Source: Rhodocyclales bacterium (GTDB lineage Bacteria; Pseudomonadota; Gammaproteobacteria; Burkholderiales; Rhodocyclaceae). Taken from it: a stretch of DNA of 37,881 bases. A program made the position numbers and the translations under genes. Each line of letters starts with the position of its first letter. Position 1 is the first letter of the stretch. Of the stretch, positions 1-8,337 are shown in pieces. The stretch is from positions 1 through 37,881 of the forward strand of contig JACRLX010000006.1 in the NCBI GenBank assembly GCA_016235165.1, in the 5' to 3' direction. The notes beneath the pieces were generated by a model, which ran no database searches, was not told where the DNA came from, and saw nothing but the letters and a program-made list of their open reading frames with translations.

Positions 1-309
1 GTCCAGCGTGTTCAAAGTTGAAAACCTTGATCCGCGATTTCGCTATGTTGAATACCCCATGATTCTCGAACGAACACGCCATTTCGCATTGCAAACAGCC
101 TGTGCATTTGTTCGGGTCGATGTGCAACGATTTCTGCATGATGCCTCCTGATTTGATTGCAGGCTTGAGTCGGGACGCCATCCACGACTGCGGCCCTGGA
201 TTTTCTGTTTCGCCCACCGGATATGCGAAACATTTCCCATTCTAGGTCGACAAATATTTGCCCATGAAATATTTCTATGCTGCGATGCAACGGGAGACGA
301 AGCCGCCCC
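1..309. other. Left-edge region without a supported gene
   Basis: This stretch is visibly less GC-rich than the rest of the window. On the plus strand one frame is open from base 2 to a TGA at 149-151 (49 residues). It could be the 3' end of a gene starting beyond the left edge, but I recognise no family in it. A 92-codon minus frame across 12-290 and a shorter one at 43-240 also exist; their translations look unstructured and match nothing I know. I see no hairpin, repeat or clear promoter here. The alpha/beta hydrolase on the minus strand ends at 310, so part of this region may be its 3' untranslated sequence. Confidence 0.4.
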
Positions 310-1164
310 TCAGGCGAGCAAAAACTCGCGCACCGGAGCCACTTGCGCCTCGTCCAGCATCATCGGCGCATGGCCGACACCCGGGATTTCCAGCAGTTTC
401 GCCTGGGGTCCGCGCCGAGTCATTTCCCGCGCCGATTCGGCGGTCAACAGGTCGGAATTTACGCCCCGCAGCAGCAGCGTCGGGCAGGTGATCGCATCGT
501 AGAGCGGCCAGGACTCGACATCCTTGCCGCCGCAGGCGTCATAGACTTCCTTGAAAGGTTCGGCGATGCCAGGATCATAGGCAAACTCGTACTTGCCGTC
601 GGCCGCCTGGCGCGCGACATGGACGGTGAGGTGGCGCCACTGCGCATCGCTCAGCGGGCCGAAGGGCTGCGACACGAAACGCACCGCGGACTCGACCTGT
701 TCGATGCTGTCGAAACGCGGCGCCCGGCCCAGGTACATGCCGATGCGCTCCAGCGACGCGGCGGTGATCACCGGGCCGACGTCGTTCAGCACCAGCTTGC
801 GGATCGGGGTCTCCGGCTGGATCGCCAATGCCATGCCGATCAGCCCGCCCATCGAGGTGCCGACCCAATCCACGCTCTCGGCGCCGACCTTCGCCAACAA
901 GGTAGCGATGTCGGCGCAGTACTGCGGGATGACGTAGAGCGACTTGTTGCGCAGCCAGTCGCTGCGGCCGCGGCCGACGATGTCGGGGCAGACCACGCGA
1001 TACTCGCCGGCCATGGCCTCGGCGAGGAAATCGAAATCCCGCCCGCAGCGCGTCAGGCCATGCACGCAGACCAGCACTTTCGGATTGGCCGGGTCGCCCC
1101 ATTCCACGTAGGACATGTGATGAAAGCCGGCGGCACTGAGGCACTTCACTCGCGCTTCGCGCAT
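310..1164 (-). CDS. Alpha/beta hydrolase
   Basis: A 284-residue alpha/beta-hydrolase-fold enzyme of unknown substrate. The oxyanion-hole HG motif is VCVHGLT near residue 35. The nucleophile elbow is GTSMGG with Ser104, the acid is probably Asp238 (GVNSD), and the catalytic histidine is His265 (PGVGHAP), so the triad is complete. There is no signal peptide, so it should be cytoplasmic. The start is supported by an AGGGAG ribosome site a few bases upstream. It lies 54 bases downstream of srkA on the same strand, possibly as the last gene of the comEC-srkA unit. Family members include esterases, haloperoxidase-like enzymes and ring-cleavage-product hydrolases; nothing here decides between them. 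Confidence 0.85.
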   Translation of the reverse strand: MREARVKCLSAAGFHHMSYVEWGDPANPKVLVCVHGLTRCGRDFDFLAEAMAGEYRVVCPDIVGRGRSDWLRNKSLYVIPQYCADIATLLAKVGAESVDWVGTSMGGLIGMALAIQPETPIRKLVLNDVGPVITAASLERIGMYLGRAPRFDSIEQVESAVRFVSQPFGPLSDAQWRHLTVHVARQAADGKYEFAYDPGIAEPFKEVYDACGGKDVESWPLYDAITCPTLLLRGVNSDLLTAESAREMTRRGPQAKLLEIPGVGHAPMMLDEAQVAPVREFLLA

Positions 1165-1218
1165 GGATCACTCCCTGGTTTGCTTGCGGCCGATTCTAGC
1201 GAGCGGCACGTACGATGC

Positions 1219-2217
1219 TTACGGCATCACGACGCGCAAGCCGCGAAACTCAGCCACGGCCGCGATCTGCTCCCTGAGTTCGAGGACGCGCTCCTCCCAG
1301 TAGCGCCGCGTCGCAAACCAGGGAAAGGCCGCCGGAAAAGCCGGATCGGACCAGCGCCGTGCCAGCCAGGCCGAGTGATGAATCAGGCGCAGCGTACGCA
1401 GCGCCTCGACCAGTTGCAGCTCGCGATCATCGAATTCGCGGAACATCTCGTAGCCGGCCAGCACGTGGCCGAACTGGCGCCCCATCTCTTCGGCCTCGCC
1501 CGAAAGCAGCATCCACAGGTCCTGGATTGCCGGCCCCATGCGGGCATCGTCAAAGTCTACGAAATGCGGCCCGTCGCCTGTCCACAAGACATTGCCGGCG
1601 TGGCAATCGCCGTGCAGGCGCAGCGGCCGCACCGCGCCGGCGCGGGCGAAGGCCTCGGCCACGCCGTCCAGCGCCTGCGCGGCGACGCCGGCCCAGACCG
1701 GCTCCAGCTCGGCAGGAATCACCCCGTGCTCCAGCAGCCAGTCGCGCGAGCGGATGCCGAAGCTGGCGATGTCGAGGGTTTCACGCTGACCGAACTCCCG
1801 CCGCGCGCCGACCTGGTGGATGCGCGCCATCAGGCGGCCCATCCACTCCAGGGTTTCCGCCCGGTCGAATTCCGGCGCCCGGCCGCCCTGGCGCGGAAAC
1901 AGTGCAAAGCGGAAACCAGCGTGGGAGTACAGGCTGCGTCCGTCGATCACCAGCGGCGCCACCACCGGCAGCTCCTCGGCCGCCATTTCAGCACTGAAGG
2001 CGTGCTCCTCGGCGATCTGCGCATCGCTCCAGCGCCCGGGGCGGTAGAACTTGGCCACCAGCGGCGCGGCCTCATCGATGCCGATCTGCCAGACCCGGTT
2101 TTCGTAGCTGTTGAGCGCCTGCAAGGCACCGCTGCAACGAAAACCCAGACTCTCGACGGCATCGAGAATGCGCTCGGGACCCAGTCCGGCGAAAGGAGTC
2201 GTGTCTTCTGTCTTCAT
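1219..2217 (-). CDS. srkA: Stress response kinase A (SrkA/RdoA, YihE family)
   Basis: A 332-residue aminoglycoside-phosphotransferase-fold Ser/Thr protein kinase. In E. coli, SrkA/YihE protects cells during Cpx-type envelope and oxidative stress. The ATP lysine is probably Lys56 (LVAKFYRP). The catalytic loop is LHGDCHAGN (Asp204, Asn209) and the metal-binding motif is DFDDAR (Asp221/Asp223), so the enzyme looks active. Length matches the family (about 330). It is intracellular with no membrane segment. It starts 9 bases after the comEC stop, which implies co-transcription with comEC. Family identity is clear from the kinase motifs together with the N-terminal LNSYENRVWQ segment typical of YihE proteins. 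Confidence 0.92.
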   Translation of the reverse strand: MKTEDTTPFAGLGPERILDAVESLGFRCSGALQALNSYENRVWQIGIDEAAPLVAKFYRPGRWSDAQIAEEHAFSAEMAAEELPVVAPLVIDGRSLYSHAGFRFALFPRQGGRAPEFDRAETLEWMGRLMARIHQVGARREFGQRETLDIASFGIRSRDWLLEHGVIPAELEPVWAGVAAQALDGVAEAFARAGAVRPLRLHGDCHAGNVLWTGDGPHFVDFDDARMGPAIQDLWMLLSGEAEEMGRQFGHVLAGYEMFREFDDRELQLVEALRTLRLIHHSAWLARRWSDPAFPAAFPWFATRRYWEERVLELREQIAAVAEFRGLRVVMP

Positions 2218-2226
2218 GGCGCCTGA

Positions 2227-4584
2227 TTATGGCGCGGCGCCGTGCCAGTAGCGCCGACTTTCGGCACGCTCGTGGCCCACCGCCACGCCCTGCGGCGCCA
2301 GCAGCAGGCGCAGCGCGCCGTCGCGGTCGGTGCGATGCAGGCGTGCGCCGCTGGCGACATGGCGCGCCACGACCTCGTCCTTGGGATGGCCGAAACGGTT
2401 GCGGTAGCCGACCGGGAAAATCACCTCGCGGGCGCCGACGGCGGCGATGAATTCGGCGGTCGAGGAGGTCTTGCTGCCGTGGTGCGGCGCCGTCATTGCC
2501 TCCGCCGCCAGGCGCTGGCCGTAACGCGCCAGCAGCGCCTGCTCGGAGACGGCCTCGATGTCTGAGGTGAGCAGCATCGCCCGCCCGCCGGCGCTCACGC
2601 GCAGCACGCAGCTCAAGTCGTTGGACTTGCGCGACAGCGGCTCGCCGGCCGGGTGCAGCATCTCGAAACGCACGCCGTCCCATTCCCAGGCATCACCAGC
2701 GACACAGGGTTCATGGCGCACCGGCTGCGCCGACAGCGGATGCTCGAAAGGCAGCGAGGTTTTCAGCAAATCCACCGGCAGCGCCGCCAGCACCGAGGCG
2801 GCGCCGCCCTCGTGGTCCTTGTCGGCATGGCTGATCACCATCGCGTCGAGCCGGCGCACGCCCATCGCCCGCAGGTAGGGCGCGATGATGCGATTGCCGC
2901 TGTCGGCGTCGGCGGAAAACGCCGGTCCGGCGTCGAACAGCAGGTCGTGTGCGGCCGTCTGCACGTGGATCGCCAGGCCCTGTCCGACGTCGAGCACGTT
3001 GACTTGCGCCGTGCCGGCGAGCGGGCGCGGCGCTTCGGTGGTCAGCAGCGGCAGGAAGCACAGCAGGCCCAGCCAGCGCGCCGGGAAGCCGCGCGGCAGC
3101 AGCAGCCAGACGCCGCCGGCCAGCGCCAGGAGCATGGCCCAGACGGGTGGCGCCGCCTGCTGCCAGACCGCCAGCGGCAGCGCCGCCAGCCAGTCGACGG
3201 CCACCATCATTGCCGTGGTGACCCAGTGCGCCAGGGCCAGCACCGGATCGAGCGCAGGCAGGCTGCCGAGCAGGGCCAGCGGCGTGATGACGAAGCTGAC
3301 CAATGGAATCGCCAAGGCATTGGCCAGCGGCGAGACCAGCGAGAACTGCTGGAACAGCATCAGCAGCGCCGGCAGCATGCCTATCGTCACCGCCCATTGG
3401 GCGCGCAGCCATTCCCGCAGCCAGTGCGCCGGCCCCAGCTGCCCGCCGCCGATCAGGAACAGCAGGCCGACGGCGCCGAAGGACAGCCAGAAGCCGGCCG
3501 CCAGCACCGCCCAGGGATCGAGCAGCAGCACCAACAGCAGGGCCAGCGCCAGCACGCGCGAGGCGGAAAGTTCGCGCCCGGCGAGATGGGCCAGCGCCAC
3601 CACGCCCAGCATGTAGAGCGTACGCTGCGCCGGCACCGCAAAGCCGGCCAGCAGGCAATAGGCGAAAGCGGCGAGCAGGCCGCCGAGCGCTGCCGCCTTC
3701 TGCGCCGGCAAGTGCAAGGGCAGGCGCGGCGAGCGTCGCCACAGCCAATTCACCAGCGCATAGGCCAGACCCGCGAGCATGGTCACGTGCAAGCCGGAAA
3801 TGCTCATCAGGTGGGTGATGCCGGTACGACCGAAGGCCTGCCACAGCTCGGGCGCGATCGCCTGCTGGTCGCCGATGGCGAGCGCGATCAGGATGCCGGC
3901 ATAGGGCGCCGCGGGCAGTACCGCGCGAAATCGCTCGCGGATCGCCTCGCGCAGCATCTCCACCGCGTAGCCGGGGTGCCAGACCCACGCCGCCAGGCGT
4001 TCGGCCGCGGCGCGCGGACGCACATAGCCGGTGGCGCGGATGCCGCGCTCGAACAGCCAGGCCTCGTAATCGAAGCCATGCGGATTCAGGTTGCCGTGCG
4101 GACGCTTGAGGCGCACCGTGAAACGCCAGCGTTCCCCGGCGCGCACCGGCACGCGCGGGCTCTCATCCGCCTCGCCGTCGCCGCCGCGATACCAGGCCAG
4201 CGAGACCCGACGCGGTACGCCCGGCGCGGCCTGTTCGACATCGAAGGCGAAGCGCAGGCCGCGCTCCAGTTCCTGCGGCAGGCCGGCGACCACGCCACGT
4301 ACCTCGATGTCCCGACCCTCAAGGTCAGCCGGCAGTTCCTCGGCCAGGCGCCAGTGGGCAAAGCCTGCCGCCCAGACCAGGCCGAGCCCGGCGGCACCGA
4401 TTGCCAGCAGGAAAGGCCGGGAAGATCGCCGTATCACCGGCGCCGACTCTTGCCCCGTAGCGGCCAAGGCCAGGGCCAGCAGCGCCGTCGCGCCAATGCC
4501 GGCCAGCAGCGCCGGGGCAGGCAGGGCCGGCTGCCATTGCAGAACGCAGATGCCGGCGGCAAAGAAAAAAACAAACAGGCGCAT
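2227..4584 (-). CDS. comEC: DNA internalization protein ComEC/Rec2
   Basis: A 785-residue polytopic membrane protein forming the inner-membrane channel for single-stranded DNA during natural transformation. Order: N-terminal membrane helices, a soluble OB-like DUF4131 region (about 85-200), the competence core (about 225-500, with HLMSISGLHV near 268), then a C-terminal metallo-beta-lactamase domain (about 525-770). That domain keeps SHADKDHEGG (His586, Asp588, Asp590, His591), TSD (Asp675) and HHGS (701-702). The family is usually 700-850 residues, so it is full length. Neighbourhood with lolC/lolD/DUF2062/recJ is common in betaproteobacteria. Oddity: the ATG lies inside the 3' arm of an 11-bp hairpin followed by a T-rich run (see the terminator entry). 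Start choice is supported by the N-terminal sequence type (MRLFVFFFAAGI). Confidence 0.95.
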   Translation of the reverse strand: MRLFVFFFAAGICVLQWQPALPAPALLAGIGATALLALALAATGQESAPVIRRSSRPFLLAIGAAGLGLVWAAGFAHWRLAEELPADLEGRDIEVRGVVAGLPQELERGLRFAFDVEQAAPGVPRRVSLAWYRGGDGEADESPRVPVRAGERWRFTVRLKRPHGNLNPHGFDYEAWLFERGIRATGYVRPRAAAERLAAWVWHPGYAVEMLREAIRERFRAVLPAAPYAGILIALAIGDQQAIAPELWQAFGRTGITHLMSISGLHVTMLAGLAYALVNWLWRRSPRLPLHLPAQKAAALGGLLAAFAYCLLAGFAVPAQRTLYMLGVVALAHLAGRELSASRVLALALLLVLLLDPWAVLAAGFWLSFGAVGLLFLIGGGQLGPAHWLREWLRAQWAVTIGMLPALLMLFQQFSLVSPLANALAIPLVSFVITPLALLGSLPALDPVLALAHWVTTAMMVAVDWLAALPLAVWQQAAPPVWAMLLALAGGVWLLLPRGFPARWLGLLCFLPLLTTEAPRPLAGTAQVNVLDVGQGLAIHVQTAAHDLLFDAGPAFSADADSGNRIIAPYLRAMGVRRLDAMVISHADKDHEGGAASVLAALPVDLLKTSLPFEHPLSAQPVRHEPCVAGDAWEWDGVRFEMLHPAGEPLSRKSNDLSCVLRVSAGGRAMLLTSDIEAVSEQALLARYGQRLAAEAMTAPHHGSKTSSTAEFIAAVGAREVIFPVGYRNRFGHPKDEVVARHVASGARLHRTDRDGALRLLLAPQGVAVGHERAESRRYWHGAAP

Positions 4585-4606
4585 GGTCCGAATTAGACCA
4601 TGCGCC
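4561..4606 (-). terminator. Intrinsic-terminator-like hairpin over the comEC start
   Basis: A perfect 11-bp inverted repeat: GGCGCATGGTC (plus 4578-4588) and GACCATGCGCC (4596-4606), with a 7-base loop. Read on the minus strand, the stem is followed directly by TGTTTGTTTTTTTCTTT, the expected U-tract of a Rho-independent terminator. The comEC ATG (plus 4582-4584) sits in the 3' arm, and the U-tract encodes comEC residues 4-8. The 5' arm contains a second ATG followed by GTC and TAA, a two-codon reading frame. The structure is seen; termination or attenuation is inference. Confidence 0.6.
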
Positions 4607-4624
4607 CGGAATGCGGGAGGACGG

Positions 4625-5212
4625 CTACTTCAGCGCGACACTGATCTCGGCGAAGGTGTTGGCGATCTCCGGCGTGCTGACCGCCTCGCCCAGCTGGCGT
4701 TCGAGTTGCGAGGCGGCGAACAGGCCGCGCAGCACCTGGCGGCCGGCGGCGTCCTCGTCGACCACGGCGGCGTGTCGCCGCCCCGTGGCCTTCAACGTCG
4801 CCACGACATGGCCGACGTTGGCATGCGCCACATCGTCCATGCTGATCACTTCGAGGCGGTCCTGGGCGGTCATGATGTCGCGCACCAGCGCATCCGCGCG
4901 CGCGATGCCGCGCGCCGAGATGCATTGCAGGGTCTTTTCGCCGATCAGGTCGTTGGAGGTGATGAGGCCCAGCATCTCGTTGTCCACATCGACCACCAGC
5001 AGCAGATGCACCTTGCGTCGCCGCATCACGCGCGCCGCCGTATCGACGCTGACATCGGGGTCGATGGTGAAGGCGGTGACCTTCCTGAAATCCGTCATCA
5101 CCGATTCCGCCGGATCGTCGAGTCCGACGCGGGGCGGCAGTTCCTGGCGGGGAACATGAAACGCGGTGTGGGGCTGCAGGAGCCGATGAGGCAGCACGGA
5201 ATACTTGCGCAT
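4625..5212 (-). CDS. CBS-domain protein
   Basis: A 195-residue protein with two CBS (Bateman) domains, roughly residues 38-100 and 112-180. CBS pairs usually bind adenosine nucleotides and act as energy or ligand sensors. First domain features: FTIDPDVSVDTAARVMRRRK then LLLVVDVDNEMLGLITSNDL. Second: IMTAQDRLEVISMDDVAHAN then HAAVVDEDAAG. No catalytic domain is attached, so it is a stand-alone regulatory module; the partner is unknown. No signal or membrane segment. The start is supported by an AAGGAGG site about 10 bases upstream. It lies upstream of comEC on the same strand with a 40-base gap that holds most of the terminator-like hairpin. Confidence 0.88.
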   Translation of the reverse strand: MRKYSVLPHRLLQPHTAFHVPRQELPPRVGLDDPAESVMTDFRKVTAFTIDPDVSVDTAARVMRRRKVHLLLVVDVDNEMLGLITSNDLIGEKTLQCISARGIARADALVRDIMTAQDRLEVISMDDVAHANVGHVVATLKATGRRHAAVVDEDAAGRQVLRGLFAASQLERQLGEAVSTPEIANTFAEISVALK

Positions 5213-5475
5213 GGTGTCGTTTCCTCCTTAATGTTGTGTAGCCCGCCGCGATGGATGGGTCAAGCGAATTGTTGGCCGGGTGCGATGCCGCTGTCCAAAC
5301 CATATTTCTGATGCGGCCATTTATTCCATGTCGATTGCACCGGATTGCCGCGATGCCGCATTTCCTGGTTTCCACGCCAGCTTGGGCTGGCATGGCGCCC
5401 CGGCCGAATTTACTGTGCAACGCAACAGCCTCGGCCGGACTCTGGTGGATAATCAGGCATCCCCACGGAGCCACC
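5213..5475. other. Intergenic gap between CBS gene and FAH remnant
   Basis: A 263-base divergent gap. The CBS ribosome site lies at its left edge on the minus strand. A perfect 6-bp hairpin GCCAGC-TTGG-GCTGGC occupies 5376-5391. A GATAAT box at 5448-5453 could be a -10 element for the remnant gene that starts at 5476, but I see no matching -35. The frame of the remnant gene stays open upstream to 5251; that extension shows no family similarity and I did not include it in the gene. Confidence 0.4.
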
Positions 5476-5691
5476 ATGAGCCACGTCTTCACTCCCGATC
5501 CGCTTCCCTGCGTTGCCGTTGCCGGCAGCGACGACCGCTTTCCCGTGCACCGCATCTATTCATGGGGCTATGCCATCGGTTTCGACCTGGTTTTCACCGG
5601 CACGCCGGAAGGTGTCGGCCCGGTGCTGCGCGGCGATCGGGTCAGCGCCGGCATCGAGGGCATCGGCGAACTTGCCCTGCGCATCGTCTGA
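5476..5691 (+). pseudogene. Collapsed fumarylacetoacetate hydrolase family remnant
   Basis: A 71-codon reading frame that still has ATG and TGA but keeps only three short pieces of the roughly 220-230-residue FAH family (fumarylpyruvate hydrolase type). Residues 1-30 match the family N-terminus (PLPCVAVAGSD, FPVHRIY). The short block GYAIGFD resembles the central GYAVGxD strand. The last 37 residues match the C-terminal signature LVFTGTPEGVGPV through ALRIV. The metal-binding and catalytic central core is missing, so the classical enzyme activity must be lost. The reading frame is preserved across both junctions. It could be a decaying gene or, less likely, a retained mini-protein. It lies 21 bases upstream of the DUF2062 gene. 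Confidence 0.75.
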
Positions 5692-5712
5692 CGGCGGTCC
5701 GCGCCGCCCGCC

Positions 5713-6237
5713 ATGCGCCACCGGATTCGCAAATACCTGCCGGACCACGAGGCGATCCGCGCCAACCCCTGGCTGCAGCCCTTCGAGAACACCCTGCTGC
5801 ACCCCCGGCTGTGGGATCTCAACCGCCATTCGGCGGCGGGCGCCGTTGCCGCCGGCCTGTTCTGCGGCCTGATCCCCGGCCCCTTGCAGATGCTCGGCGC
5901 GGCGATCTGTGCGGTGCTCTTCCGCGTCAACCTGCCGCTGGCGATGCTGACCACGATCTATACCAACCCGCTGACCATCGTGCCGCTCTACGTGGTGGCC
6001 TATGCCATCGGCCAGTGGGTGACGCCGGGGCCGGGCCAGCGCTTCGTGCCGCCGCCCGACTGGGGCGAGGAGAGCTTCAGCGCCTGGATCGGCATGCTGA
6101 TCGACTGGATGGCCGGGCTCGGCACGCCGTTGGCGGTCGGCCTGGTGCTGCTCGCCTCGGGCCTGGCGCTGGCGGGCTACCTGCTGGTCAAGCTGGCCTG
6201 GCGCATCTACCTGGTGCGCGCCTGGCGCCGGCGCGCA

Positions 6238-6267
<30 letters not shown>
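5713..6267 (+). CDS. DUF2062 membrane protein
   Basis: A 184-residue integral membrane protein of the DUF2062 family. Recognisable features are the amphipathic N-terminus ([20 protein letters not shown]), then [14 protein letters not shown] and [18 protein letters not shown], which form the conserved hydrophobic hairpins, and a further helix at about 137-165. The family's function is not established; it frequently neighbours comEC or lolCD genes in betaproteobacteria. It is the only intact plus-strand gene in this block and its 3' end overlaps the 3' end of lolD (minus strand) by 30 bases, so no independent terminator separates them. Confidence 0.85.
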
Positions 6268-6910
<643 letters not shown>

Positions 6911-6918
<8 letters not shown>

Positions 6919-8161
6919 AGCGCAGCGCCTCCGCCGGTTGCGTGCGCGAAGCGCGCCAGCTCGGGTACAGCGTCGCCAGCAGAGTCAGCAGGAAGGACAC
7001 GCTGCCTATGGTCCACACATCCGACCAATGCAGGTCGGACGGCAGCTCGCTGATGTAATACACGTCCTTGGCCAGGAACTGCATCCCCAGCACGCGCTCC
7101 AGTGCCGGCACCACGACGTCGATGTTGAGCGCCAGCGCCACCCCGCCAGCGATGCCGGCAAGCAGCCCGACCACGCCGATCAGCGTGCCCTGCACCACGA
7201 AAATGCCCATGATGCTGCGCGGGCTCGCCCCCAGGGTGCGCAGGATGGCGATGTCGGCGCGCTTGTCCTGCACCGCCATCACCAGCGTGGACACGATGTT
7301 GAAGGCGGCGACGGCAACGATCAGCAGCAGGATCAGGAACATCATGCGCTTCTCGATTTCAACCGCGCGAAAGAAATTGGCGTGGCTGCGGGTCCAGTCG
7401 CTGATCCAGATCTCGCCGTCGAGGTAGCGCATCAGTTCGCGCCCGATCTGGGGCGCGGCGAAGAGGTCGTCGACCTTGAGCCGCACGCCGCTGACGCGCT
7501 CGTCCATGCGATACAGCTTTTGCGCGTCCTCCATGTGCACCAGGGCCAGGCCGGAATCGAACTCGAACATGCCGGCCTCGAAAATTCCGACCACGCGGAA
7601 CTGCTTGACGCGCGGCAGCACCGCCGCCGGCGTCACCAGCCCCTGCGGCGCCAGCAGCGTGATCTTGTCGCCCTGGCGCACGCGCAGGGCACGCGCCAGT
7701 TCGCTGCCCAGCACCATGCCGAATTCGCCGGGGCGCAGGGCGTCGAGCTTGCCCGCCTTCATGTAGCGGGCGAAGTTCGCCACCTTGTCCTCGGCCTCGG
7801 GCAGGATGCCGCGCAGCATCATGCCGCGCACCTGGCCGTCGAAGCTCAGCATGCCCTGCTGCTGCACGTAGGGCGCCGCCGCCTTGACCCGCGGATGGCG
7901 CGCCACGCCCTGCAACACCCTGGTCCAGTCCTCCAGCTCGCCGCCACCGCCGCTGACCTGGATATGCGAGACCACGCCGAGGATGCGCTCGCGCAATTCC
8001 TTCTGGAAGCCGTTCATCACCGACAACACCACGATCAGCGCCGCCACGCCCAACGCCAGGCCGAGCATGGAAATCAGTGCGATGAAGGAAATGAAGCGGT
8101 TGGCGGCACCTTCGCGCGGCTGGGCACGGGTGTAACGCAGGCCGATCAGGAGTTCGTACAT
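6911..8161 (-). CDS. lolC: Lipoprotein-releasing ABC transporter permease LolC/LolE
   Basis: A 416-residue inner-membrane permease of the MacB/LolC fold: one helix near residues 25-50 (with [18 protein letters not shown] just after), a large periplasmic domain, and three C-terminal helices (about 270-400) ending in [18 protein letters not shown]. Only one permease gene is present beside lolD, so the complex may be homodimeric (LolF-like) or the partner is elsewhere. The start is fixed by the family N-terminus ([12 protein letters not shown]). No ribosome site is visible: the heptamer tandem array begins 5 bases upstream of the ATG, so the whole leader is repeat sequence. Confidence 0.93.
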
Positions 8162-8165
8162 TTCG

Positions 8166-8277
8166 GGGATCAGGAATCAGGGATCAGGGATCAGGGATCA
8201 GGGATCAGGAATCAGGAATCAGGAATCAGGGATCAGGGATCAGGGATCAGGGATCAGGGATCAGGGATCAGGGATCA
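8166..8277. repeat. Heptanucleotide tandem array (16 units)
   Basis: Sixteen uninterrupted 7-base units on the plus strand: twelve GGGATCA and four GGAATCA (units 2, 7, 8 and 9). Each GGGATCA unit carries a GATC. The array begins 5 bases from the lolC start codon. Read in the lolC direction the leader would be a string of TGATCCC and TGATTCC units with no Shine-Dalgarno sequence. Slipped-strand expansion or contraction is likely for such an array; its effect is inference. Confidence 0.97.
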
Positions 8278-8306
8278 GTATAAGTGCGCGCCTCGTCGGT
8301 ATAGTC
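8278..8306. promoter_or_regulatory. Possible divergent promoter spacer
   Basis: The only non-repeat sequence between the lolC and RpfE-like start codons. It contains AGTATA at 8277-8282 (minus-strand TATACT, a possible lolC -10) and TATAGT at 8300-8305 (plus, a possible -10 for the RpfE-like gene). No good -35 is visible for either. If the minus box is used, the entire tandem array would lie in the lolC 5' untranslated leader. Confidence 0.25.
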
Positions 8307-8337
8307 CGATTCCTGATCCCTGACCTCTGATCCCTGA
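8307..8337. repeat. Inverted copies of the heptamer
   Basis: Four further heptamers in the opposite orientation: CGATTCC, TGATCCC, TGACCTC and TGATCCC, plus a final TGA. They run directly into the ATG of the RpfE-like gene at 8338. They are complementary to units of the main array and could pair with them across the 29-base spacer to form a hairpin. Confidence 0.85.

Noticed and set aside
277-2226. A 649-codon plus-strand open frame over the hydrolase and kinase genes
   Set aside because: It runs antisense to two genes with clear motifs. Its translation is rich in Arg, His, Gln and Ala with no recognisable domain, as expected from GC-rich antisense frames.
2653-4596. A 647-codon plus-strand frame over comEC
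   Set aside because: Antisense to a complete comEC. The translation is a low-complexity Gln/Arg/His string.
8166-8277. CRISPR array
   Set aside because: Units are 7 bases and contiguous, with no spacers. This is a simple tandem repeat.
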